Assembly: GCF_041199985.1 (NCBI RefSeq) | Contig: NZ_CP165647.1 | Coordinates: 124,001 to 188,000 of the forward strand | Source of the DNA: Leptotrichia sp. HSP-536 | GTDB lineage: Bacteria > Fusobacteriota > Fusobacteriia > Fusobacteriales > Leptotrichiaceae | Reading direction: 5' to 3' | Length of the DNA: 64,000 bases | In this document: positions 1-10,674 of the stretch, one piece after another | Layout of the letters: each line of letters opens with the position of its first letter | How positions within the stretch are numbered: the first letter of the stretch is position 1 | Notes under the pieces: model-generated | The model's input: only the letters and a program-made list of their open reading frames with translations | Databases searched by the model: none | What the model was told of the DNA's origin: nothing | Made by a program: the position numbers and the translations under genes

Positions 1-552
<552 letters not shown>

Positions 553-663
553 AAGGAGTAACAAACACTGTTTCTTCTTATGTCTATGTTCAATGTTAGG
601 ACAATGGGAAATGAATAGTAGGTAAAAGATTACAATAAACTGGAGTAAAAGTTATTCTGGAGA
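553..663 (+). other. 16S-23S spacer with 23S processing stem
   Basis: This short spacer of about 110 bases holds no tRNA gene. Bases 599-632 are largely complementary to 3555-3590 just after 23S. The two flanks can therefore form the long stem that RNase III cuts during 23S maturation. The pairing was read by eye; the exact cut sites are not known. Confidence 0.7.
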
Positions 664-3553
<2,890 letters not shown>

Positions 3554-3615
3554 TTAATCTTTTACTGCTACTATTTATTTCTCGTTGTCTTAACTAGACA
3601 GTTTGATTCTTGAAG

Positions 3616-3728
3616 TTTGGTGATGTTAGCAGCAGGGATACACCCGGTTACATTTCGAACCCGGAAGTTAAGTCTGCTTGCGCCTAAAATACTTGGATTT
3701 GTCCCGGGAAAATAGGTAGTTGCCAAAC
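3616..3728 (+). rRNA. rrf: 5S ribosomal RNA
   Basis: This is an RNA gene of about 113 bases following 23S. Its ends pair (GTTTGGTGA at the start, TTGCCAAAC at the finish). It contains the conserved loop sequence CATTTCGAACCCGGAAGTTAAG. A run of T residues (3729-3740) follows and may help end the precursor before the tRNA or loosen the transcript there. Confidence 0.93.
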
Positions 3729-3744
3729 TTTTTTTCTTTTGCGT

Positions 3745-3821
3745 GTCTCCGTAGCTCAGCCGGTTAGAGCATCTGACTGTTAATCAGAGGGCCGTTGGTT
3801 CGAGTCCAACCGGGGACGCCA
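3745..3821 (+). tRNA. tRNA-Asn (GTT)
   Basis: The cloverleaf is clear. The acceptor arms GTCTCCG and CGGGGAC pair, the anticodon stem TCTGA/TCAGA encloses loop CTGTTAA with anticodon GTT at 3779-3781, and the T arm reads GTTGG-TTCGAGT-CCAAC. The CCA end is encoded. It lies directly after 5S as the last gene of the rRNA operon. A T7 run at 3823-3829 may serve as the end signal. Confidence 0.95.
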
Positions 3822-4071
3822 TTTTTTTATCATTCCTTCCTATAATTCCACTTCATAGCATATCGCTTACAGTTAGTTATTTTTTAATTTTAATCATCAA
3901 ATCTATTCTTATACTATTTCCCGTTTAAATAGTGAATGTTTAATAAATTTTGAATTACATATTATATTAAGTAAAGAGTTAAAACTTTTTGTTCTTAACA
4001 TAGTTTCTATTTTATAATGGGATTTAGTGTTAGATTATTTTGTTTGATAAAAGTTTTTACTATTTTTATTA

Positions 4072-5011
4072 GGCCGTGTCTGAAAACTCAGAATCAATGA
4101 TATTTTTAATGATTACTTAAATTTATTTTATTAAAATCATTATGCATCCTATATAAATAAAATTTATGAATGTGCTTGCCAGCTTATCATAGCGTGTCCC
4201 TATTCTGCGGAACTGCTTAAGCTTATTGAAAAAACATTCCACAAGGTGCCTTTTCTTGTAGATATGGTAATCGCATTCTCATTTGTCTGCTGCATTGGAC
4301 TTCGAAGGTATTACACATTCTCCCCCGTATTTTCTTATATACTCCCGAACTTCCTTTGTTCCGTATGCCTTGTCTGCCAGTATGCTGCTGCCTCTTATGC
4401 TTAGCTGCGACAATATTTTAATAGCCTGCGTACTGTCATGAATTTGTCCTGCAGCAAGTTTTATGTACAGCGGATTTCCAAGCCCATCAACAGCTGCATG
4501 GATCTTAGTTGCCCTTCCCCCTGAGCTTCTCCCGATGTGCTGCTTCACTTCTGAATCTTTCGCCCTTTTTTAGCTCACGCACTGCTCTGGCGGGCTTTAA
4601 CCACTGTGGAGTCAATGCTCAGGTTCTCATAGTCGGCATCTTCCCTTAAATGCTCAAATACTTTAAGCAGGGTTCTCTCGCCATTTGCGGAAACGGGAAT
4701 AGACCGTCTTCCATGAACCGAAACGTTCAGGAAGGTCTCCCCAAGGCGCACCGCTGAAGGCAATCCATAGCACGGCATTAAACATCAGGCGTAAATCCTT
4801 GCCTGGACGTCCTGTCCTAGCTTTGGGAAACATATGCTTTATTTTATTCCATTGTTCATCTGATATTTCATATCTTCTTTGCATGATAGAAGCCTCCAGT
4901 GCTTTTCTTTTATTGTATCAGACTGAGAGCAATGTTTCAACTCATTGATTATGGGTATATTATTTGATAATCATTAAAAATATCATTGATTCTAAGTTTT
5001 CAGACACGCCC
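4072..5011 (-). mobile_element. IS5-family element (IS427-like), about 940 bp, decayed
   Basis: The element is bounded by near-perfect 44-base inverted repeats at 4072-4115 and 4968-5011. The outer ends read GGCCGTGTCTGAAAACTCAG and, inverted, GGGCGTGTCTGAAAACTTAG. TA dinucleotides sit immediately outside both ends (4070-4071 and 5012-5013), which matches TA target duplication of this group. The only gene inside is a transposase on the minus strand that is out of frame in two places. It was probably mobile recently enough to keep its ends, but it cannot make transposase from a single frame. Confidence 0.88.
4279..4884 (-). pseudogene. IS5-family transposase, frame-disrupted
   Basis: The coding sequence is split over three reading segments on the minus strand: 4884-4663 (N-terminal DUF4096-like region, start RRYEISDEQWNKI, with GAPWGDLPERFGSW), then up to 4575 in another frame (DSTVVKARQSSA, first catalytic Asp region of the DDE nuclease), then 4548-4279 back in the first frame (GRSSGGRATKIHAAVDGLG and ILADKAYGTKE). 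In the IS427 group one programmed frameshift between two reading frames is normal, so the first junction may be natural. The second junction, near a run of A before 4560, needs another shift and suggests decay. It should be inactive unless both shifts are bypassed. Confidence 0.85.
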
Positions 5012-5033
5012 TAGTTTTTTTCTTTTTTTTCGC

Positions 5034-5222
5034 AGGATTGCTCATTACCGCAAATCCTTATCTTGCAGTAAAGGTTTATCCTGATAATTAAAATTGTGGC
5101 AAGATTGCTACGCAATACCTATGGCTAGACTACGAACTTTTATTTGCCCAGCTCCGAAACTCTTCCTTTCAGTCGTCAAACAGCCGTAGCTGAACAAATA
5201 AAAGCTCCGTCGGTTTATTAAA
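5034..5222. repeat. Palindrome-rich intergenic block
   Basis: This stretch is clearly less AT-rich than its surroundings and contains no credible gene. Bases 5134-5153 and 5188-5207 are inverted copies of each other (17 of 20 match), enclosing a loop of about 34 bases. A smaller hairpin ATTGCTACGCAAT lies at 5104-5116. It could be a dispersed intergenic repeat, a structured RNA, or debris of a mobile element. The rest of the gap 5012-5472 shows nothing else except a possible worn IS end at 5354-5375. Confidence 0.5.
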
Positions 5223-5353
5223 ACAAAAAAATTATATTTTAATTATTTTGAAATACTAGGTTCTTGTCCTTTGTTAGAAAACTTTGTAATAAATTCGTTA
5301 TTTAAATAGGGTTTAGTATTAGTGCATAAATACATGGCTAAATAGTAATTTGA

Positions 5354-5375
5354 GTTTTTAGACGCAGCCTAGTGA
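5354..5375. repeat. Possible worn end of the neighbouring IS element
   Basis: The sequence here matches the right end of the IS5-family element (4995-5016) at about 17 of 22 positions, including the core TTTNAGAC and the trailing CCTAGT. It may be a leftover of an older insertion. The match is short and could be chance. Confidence 0.3.
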
Positions 5376-5472
5376 GCTAAATTAAATTAGTTCAACTTTT
5401 TGGAGTTGGTACAAAATTTATGTTTAAATGTTTTATTGTACTTTGAAAAATTAATGTAGAGAATTTTGTGAT

Positions 5473-6957
5473 TTATTTATTTTTGGGGGAAATGGTTTTA
5501 TTTAAGTGGGTTGAATTAATGGAATATTTATGTTTTCGGATGTTTTGCTGCATTATTCTTGAGTAGAAACGTTTTTTCTTTAAAGTATAGAGTTTATTGC
5601 TTTCGGGTGTATTCATATATTTTTCAATCGCTTTTAGGATTTTGTAAATTTCTGTGAATACTGGGAGTAGTAGAATTATGAAAATTAATAAGTAGGATTT
5701 TGAGAAATAGGAATAGATTACACTTATTAGGTCATAGCCTTTTTTTAGATTTTTATCGAAAAATAAGTTTAGTATGTAATTTTTCATTAGGAAAGTTTGA
5801 ATTAAGGCTATTGGGAACATTAGGAGTTTTGTTGTTTTTAAGATAGAAATAACGGATTTCTTTATTATTAGCCTGTTCTTTTCATTTCTCAACAGTCTTG
5901 TGATGATTTTTTCTCTTTCTCTAAACCTGAAATTGTAATATTGGTATTCTAGTAAAATAAAAATTAGAAGAAATACAAATAGAGAGTTATTTATTATTTT
6001 TTTTATTTGCAGTTTTATTCCCATTATTCCAAAATCACGAATTTTTTTATTTTCATTTCGTAACTCAAAATTATTATTTAATATCAAGGTTTCCCCGTTT
6101 TCTAATTTGATAATTTTTCCATAGACTTCACCTCCAATAGTTTTTTTATTTTTTAGTTTTATTTTTATAATATCCCAATTAAAGTAAATTATTTTTCCTT
6201 TTAACCATAGAATTTCATCTTTTTCACTTATAAAAGATAAAGTTACTTTATTGTTGTCATCAATTACTGTGTCTCTAATATTTATGATTCCTTTCTTGGA
6301 ATCTTCTTCATAAGTTAGAATTTTTAAATTTTTGTCTATTCTCCATTTTATTTTTCCTTCTTTATTTATTATCTCAATATTGCTATTTTTCAAGTCATCA
6401 AAAGAATTTATATCTATATTTTTTATTAAAATAGGTTTTTTATTTAAAAGTTCTAGCTCTTTTCTGTAGTAATTTAGAAAATATCCTATTCCTAGACTTA
6501 TTATGGTTACTAGAAAAATTTTTTTTATACTAAAATTGTAATAATATGCACTAAAAATTTTCTTTTTTATAATTACTGTAATTATCATTGATAAAAAAGA
6601 TAATATAACAATTATTAAGGCTGAAATATATATAAAATAATTATATCCTTTTAAATTTAATGAAATATTTAAAAAAGATAGATATAATAGAACCATGAGT
6701 ATAAAACGTATGATATATCTAGTTAGATTTATAATTTCAATTTTTCCACTTTTTACCTTTTGAATTTTTTCTATTTTTTTATCAATCTTTTTTTTATTAT
6801 AACTTTTTTGCTTTAATCTTTCGTTTAAAATTTTTAATTTTTTATTTAATTCATTGAATAATTCGGTTTCTTTTTCCAGTTCCTGTTTTCTTTTTTCTAT
6901 AAAATATTTTTTGAAAAATTTGATAATTATTATTTTACTTTTAAGTAGATCTTTCAT
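5473..6957 (-). CDS. Putative membrane protein of unknown function
   Basis: I do not recognise a family for this 494-residue protein. Residues about 15-70 are rich in Lys/Glu and look like a coiled coil. Three hydrophobic segments follow near 80-165. Then comes a soluble, beta-rich stretch (about 175-320) and further membrane segments near 325-350, 375-395 and 420-450. The C-terminal tail is basic. The gene is extremely AT-rich (many Ile, Lys, Asn). It stands alone on the minus strand, between the IS debris and a divergent TPR gene. The soluble middle domain probably faces one side of the membrane, with no hint of enzymatic residues. Confidence 0.75.
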   Translation of the reverse strand: MKDLLKSKIIIIKFFKKYFIEKRKQELEKETELFNELNKKLKILNERLKQKSYNKKKIDKKIEKIQKVKSGKIEIINLTRYIIRFILMVLLYLSFLNISLNLKGYNYFIYISALIIVILSFLSMIITVIIKKKIFSAYYYNFSIKKIFLVTIISLGIGYFLNYYRKELELLNKKPILIKNIDINSFDDLKNSNIEIINKEGKIKWRIDKNLKILTYEEDSKKGIINIRDTVIDDNNKVTLSFISEKDEILWLKGKIIYFNWDIIKIKLKNKKTIGGEVYGKIIKLENGETLILNNNFELRNENKKIRDFGIMGIKLQIKKIINNSLFVFLLIFILLEYQYYNFRFREREKIITRLLRNEKNRLIIKKSVISILKTTKLLMFPIALIQTFLMKNYILNLFFDKNLKKGYDLISVIYSYFSKSYLLIFIILLLPVFTEIYKILKAIEKYMNTPESNKLYTLKKKRFYSRIMQQNIRKHKYSINSTHLNKTISPKNK

Positions 6958-7256
6958 ATTTTTTTCCTTTTATTGTATAAATTAATGTTATTATTATATC
7001 AATTTTATCTTATTATTAGTAAATATTTTACTTTATCCAAAATTATGATAGAGTAAAAAAAATAGATTTATTAATTATTTTGTGATACTATAAAATAAGT
7101 AATGTTTAATTTTGAAAAACTAAAGTTGAATTTCTTTAAAATTAAATTAATCTGGGATATAAATATAAAAAAAGATGTTAAAGCTGAGTATGGAATTAGT
7201 TTGATATTAAAGGGATTTAGGGATATTATAAAATTTTGGAAAAGAGGAATTAATGG

Positions 7257-8171
7257 ATGAATGAAAAAGAAATGAACATAGATGAAACAGAGAGCAAAAA
7301 AGAAAGAATCGGAGAATTACTGGAAAAACGAGAAGAATATGCAAATAATGGGGAAATTGAAAAGGAAATTGAAGTTCTAAGAGAATTACGGATTTTGTTT
7401 AAAAGTGTTTTTGGAGTAGAAAGTGAAGAAAATATAAAAATTTTGACTGAGTTGGGAAATTCCTTAAAATATATTGGAAAATTTAAAGAAGCGATAAGGC
7501 TTTTGGCAAGGGCAGAGAACATTATTATTAAAAAATATGGAGAAGACAGTATGGCTTTTGTTATGTGTAATGCAAATATGGCAGAAGTTTATAGAATTAT
7601 GAGAAATTATGATAAAGTTGAAGAAAAATATTTTAAAGCAATAAAGACATATAAGAAAAATAATTTCAAAAATACTTATATATTTGCAGGAATTTGTAAT
7701 AATCTGGGACTGGTTTATGAAGAAAATAAGTGTTATCAGGACTCTATAAATTGGCAAAAGAGAGCCTTGAAAGAATTAAAAGATTTGAGAGACAGAGATA
7801 GTGAGATACAAAGTGCAATTGTATTGAGCAATATGGTAAAACCGTATGTAAAACTTAAAGAAAAAGAACTTGCTGAAATTACGATGGATGAAACTTTGGG
7901 AATATTGAAAAAAGAAATAGGAGAATACAGTACTCTTTATTCAAATATTTTAAATAATTGGTCGAATGTATATTTTGAAGATAAAGATTATAAAAAATCA
8001 TTAGAATTGCTAGAAAAATGTGAAAAAATTTGTAGAATTATGTTAGGAACAGAAAATAAAAATTATGGAGATATTTTAAAAAAAATAGAAACTGTTAAAA
8101 AAGAAGTCAACAAGAAGAAAATAGAACAATATGTGTGGAAAAATCAAATTATAAAGAAAGTAAAAAATTAA
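7257..8171 (+). CDS. TPR-repeat protein
   Basis: This 304-residue, wholly soluble protein has repeated helix-pair units of the TPR/kinesin-light-chain type (for example EAIRLLARAENIIIKKYG, VEEKYFKAIKTYK and DSINWQKRALKEL, spaced by about 40 residues). Such proteins act as protein-protein scaffolds; no partner can be named. The ATG at 7257 is supported by an AGAGGAA site about 8 bases upstream. A 12-base AT-only inverted repeat (8168-8179 and 8200-8211) after the stop could act as a weak transcription end. Confidence 0.75.
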   Translation: MNEKEMNIDETESKKERIGELLEKREEYANNGEIEKEIEVLRELRILFKSVFGVESEENIKILTELGNSLKYIGKFKEAIRLLARAENIIIKKYGEDSMAFVMCNANMAEVYRIMRNYDKVEEKYFKAIKTYKKNNFKNTYIFAGICNNLGLVYEENKCYQDSINWQKRALKELKDLRDRDSEIQSAIVLSNMVKPYVKLKEKELAEITMDETLGILKKEIGEYSTLYSNILNNWSNVYFEDKDYKKSLELLEKCEKICRIMLGTENKNYGDILKKIETVKKEVNKKKIEQYVWKNQIIKKVKN

Positions 8172-8263
8172 AATTTAAATATATTTTATAAAACATCTGT
8201 TTAAATTTTAATGGATTTATTTGGTTTTTGTATCAAATTTATTTTATGGGAGCTTAAGAAATT

Positions 8264-8587
8264 ATGGATAAATTAGATGACTTTCTAAAGTATTCGGTAC
8301 TTTTTTCATATTATGGAGAACTTTTTCCAAAAAAGAAAAAACAGTATCTGGAACTTTATCTGGAAGAAAATAGTTCACTTTCAGAAATTGCGGAACAATT
8401 TGGAGTTACGAGACAGGCTGTATTTGATAATATTAAAAAAGGGGTCAAAAAGCTGGATGAATATGAAAATAAGCTTGGAATATTCGAGAAGGAACGCGAA
8501 TTGAAAAAAAAATTAGAGTATTTGAAGAAAAATTTTACGAAGGAAAATTTGGAAAAAATATTAGAAGATTTTGAATATACAGAATAA
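8264..8587 (+). CDS. YlxM/p13-like DNA-binding protein (UPF0122)
   Basis: This small 107-residue protein has a sigma-70 region-4-type helix-turn-helix near residues 35-65 (SSLSEIAEQFGVTRQAV) and a Lys-rich helical C-terminus. Length and sequence fit the UPF0122/YlxM family. In many Gram-positive bacteria the gene precedes ffh and is linked to the signal recognition particle. Here no ffh or ftsY follows, so the role is open. A GGGAG-type site lies before the ATG. Confidence 0.8.
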   Translation: MDKLDDFLKYSVLFSYYGELFPKKKKQYLELYLEENSSLSEIAEQFGVTRQAVFDNIKKGVKKLDEYENKLGIFEKERELKKKLEYLKKNFTKENLEKILEDFEYTE

Positions 8588-8678
8588 ATTAAAAAAATAT
8601 TCAGGGATGAGTAAATAAATTTATTTTGTTTAGTTTTAAAATTTCATTTTATCAGTCTTTAAAAATATAAAAGTTTTG

Positions 8679-8706
8679 TTGACAAATAGAAAAGTCAAGG
8701 TATAAT
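8679..8706 (+). promoter_or_regulatory. Sigma-70 promoter upstream of the beta-glucosidase region
   Basis: A consensus -35 TTGACA (8679-8684), a 16-base gap and a consensus -10 TATAAT (8701-8706) are present. Transcription would begin near 8713, about 255 bases before the GH1 gene, which leaves room for a small RNA or an attenuator. Confidence 0.75.
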
Positions 8707-8712
8707 GAGTAT

Positions 8713-8826
8713 GTAAAGAATATAAAGTTGTGTGTTTAGGTATTACTATTTGGATTGGGCAAAACTGAACTGTGGGAAAATTGTACCGTTGCGTTTTTCT
8801 GCTTTCAGTTTTGTCTTTTCTATTCT
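8713..8826 (+). ncRNA. Candidate small RNA or attenuated leader
   Basis: Downstream of the strong promoter there is no credible ORF. An 11-base inverted repeat (8759-8769 and 8804-8814, core AAAACTGAA / TTCAGTTTT) is followed by a T-rich tract. This could be an intrinsic terminator with a 34-base loop. The product would be an RNA of about 110 bases, or a leader whose readthrough controls the GH1 gene. I could not match it to a known RNA family. Beyond it, up to 8967, I see only AT-rich sequence and the RBS of the next gene. Confidence 0.4.
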
Positions 8827-8967
8827 TAACGTAAAATTTCATTTTATATAAAAATTTGATTTATATATAGTTTTAAAATTGAATATAGAAATTATAACCG
8901 TTATTTATTCAATATTTTATTAAAAAAATTAAATTGAAAAAATGAAGTATTTTAGGAGGAGATAGAA

Positions 8968-10389
8968 ATGGGATTTAGAAAAGACTTTTTATGGGGCGGA
9001 GCTACTGCTGCAAATCAGCTTGAAGGAGCTTATAATGAGGATGGAAGAGGACTTGCAAATGTAGATTTGTCGCCAGTTGGGGAAGATAGGCTTGCTGTGA
9101 TTACTGGTGAGCGAAAAATGCTGGAATTTGACGATGAGCATTTTTATCCTGCTAAAGGGGCGATTGATTTTTATCATAGATACAAGGAAGATATTGCATT
9201 ATTTGCAGAAATGGGATTTAAGACTTATAGAATGTCGATAGCATGGACTCGTATTTTCCCAAATGGAGATGAAGAAACTCCGAATGAAAAAGGGCTTGAA
9301 TTTTATGAAAATGTATTTAAGGAATGTAGAAAATATGGCATTGAGCCATTGGTTACAATAACGCACTTTGATTTTCCTATTCACTTAATCAAGGAATATG
9401 GAGGATGGAGAAACAGAAAAGTTATTGATTTTTATAAAAGATTGTGTACTGTAATTTTCACTAGATATAAAGGACTTGTAAAATACTGGCTTACATTTAA
9501 TGAAATTAATATTTTATTACACGCACCATTTATGGGAGCAGGAATTGTTTTTGAAGAAGGAGAAAATAAAAATCAGGTTTTGTATACTGCGGCACACAAT
9601 GAATTAGTGGCAAGTGCTTGGGCTACAAAAATTGGGCATGAAATTGATTCTGAAAACAAAATTGGATGTATGCTTGCGGCTGGGAAATTTTATGCACTTA
9701 CTTCAAAGCCTGAAGATGTATGGACTGCACTTGAAAAAGACAGAGAAAATTATTTTTTCATAGATGTACAGGCTCGTGGATCTTATCCTGCCTATGCTAA
9801 AAAATTCTTTGAAAGAGAAAATATAAATATTGGAATCACAAAGGAAGATGAGCAAATTTTGAGAGAAAATCCAGTTGATTTCGTAAGTTTTTCATATTAT
9901 ACGACTCGTTGTATCTCTGCTGAAGCTGATAGACTTGGAGAAGGGAATTTGCTAAAAACAATGAGAAATCCGTATATTGAAGTGACAGACTGGGGATGGG
10001 GACTAGATCCGTTAGGATTTAGAACGACAATAAACGAAATTTATGACAGATACCAAAAACCGTTGTTTGTTGTGGAAAATGGGCTTGGAGCTGTGGATGT
10101 TCCAGATGTGGATGGATATGTGGAAGATGACTACAGAATTGATTATTTAAGAGATCATATAAAGGCAATGAAGGAAGCGGTTGAACTGGATGGAGCGGAG
10201 CTGCTTGGATATACGACTTGGGGGCCTATTGACTTGGTAAGTGCGGGAACTGGAGAAATGAAAAAACGTTACGGATTTATTTATGTGGATAGAGATAATT
10301 ATGGAAATGGAACATTGAAGAGAAGCAAGAAAAAATCATTTGACTGGTATAAAAAGGTTATTGCAAGTAATGGGGAAGATTTGGATTAG
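8968..10389 (+). CDS. GH1 6-phospho-beta-glucosidase
   Basis: This 473-residue cytoplasmic enzyme of glycoside hydrolase family 1 is complete. The family start FLWGGATAANQLEGA is near residues 9-23. The acid/base Glu lies in TFNEIN (about 178) and the nucleophile Glu in VVENGLG (about 370). The motif STG-like SAGTGEMKKRYGFIYVD near 430-446 is the phosphate-binding signature that separates phospho-beta-glucosidases from plain glucosidases. It would split phosphorylated cellobiose- or aryl-glucoside-type sugars imported by a PTS, yielding glucose-6-phosphate. No PTS gene lies nearby. An AGGAGGAG site precedes the ATG. Confidence 0.93.
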   Translation: MGFRKDFLWGGATAANQLEGAYNEDGRGLANVDLSPVGEDRLAVITGERKMLEFDDEHFYPAKGAIDFYHRYKEDIALFAEMGFKTYRMSIAWTRIFPNGDEETPNEKGLEFYENVFKECRKYGIEPLVTITHFDFPIHLIKEYGGWRNRKVIDFYKRLCTVIFTRYKGLVKYWLTFNEINILLHAPFMGAGIVFEEGENKNQVLYTAAHNELVASAWATKIGHEIDSENKIGCMLAAGKFYALTSKPEDVWTALEKDRENYFFIDVQARGSYPAYAKKFFERENINIGITKEDEQILRENPVDFVSFSYYTTRCISAEADRLGEGNLLKTMRNPYIEVTDWGWGLDPLGFRTTINEIYDRYQKPLFVVENGLGAVDVPDVDGYVEDDYRIDYLRDHIKAMKEAVELDGAELLGYTTWGPIDLVSAGTGEMKKRYGFIYVDRDNYGNGTLKRSKKKSFDWYKKVIASNGEDLD

Positions 10390-10473
10390 TATTTGAAATT
10401 ATTTATTGCAAAAATTAGTAAAAAAATAAGGTTGTATTTTAAAATTTAGGAATTTGGAATGGAGAGATTAATT

Positions 10474-10584
10474 ATGAAAATAAATCATGTGGCAATTTAT
10501 GTAAAAGATTTGGAAAAAACTAAGGAATTTTTTATTAAGTATTTAGGTGCGAAATCAAATAATATTTATCATAAAAAAATATAA
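10474..10584 (+). pseudogene. Truncated VOC/glyoxalase-like gene
   Basis: A 36-codon reading frame (MKINHVAIYVKDLEKTKEF onwards) matches the first third of the complete VOC-family gene at 12827-13213 (MYIEHIAMYVNDLEKTREF). It has a GGAGAG site before its ATG. It stops just after the YHKK region, where the longer copy continues with NTGLQ. The remainder is missing and the adhesin locus begins instead, so it is a 5' remnant rather than a functional gene. Confidence 0.75.
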
Positions 10585-10596
10585 TGTTTGTATTTG

Positions 10597-10627
10597 TTGC
10601 GTTTTTTTTTTTTTTTTTTGATACAAT
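10597..10627 (+). promoter_or_regulatory. Adhesin promoter with T18 spacer tract
   Basis: A run of 18 T (10602-10619) lies between a candidate -35 (TTGCGT, 10597-10602) and a candidate -10 (TACAAT, 10622-10627), giving a spacing of 19. Slippage by one or two T would change the spacing toward the optimal 17. The start of transcription would be near 10634 and the AAGGAGGA site at 10661-10668 serves the ATG at 10675. The -35 assignment is weak because several TTG boxes are possible. Confidence 0.55.
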
Positions 10628-10674
10628 TAAATTAGATAACATATATATTTATTTTAATTTAAGGAGGAATTTTT

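Noticed and set aside
553..663. tRNA genes in the 16S-23S spacer
   Set aside because: The spacer is only about 110 bases and has no cloverleaf or TTCGA loop.
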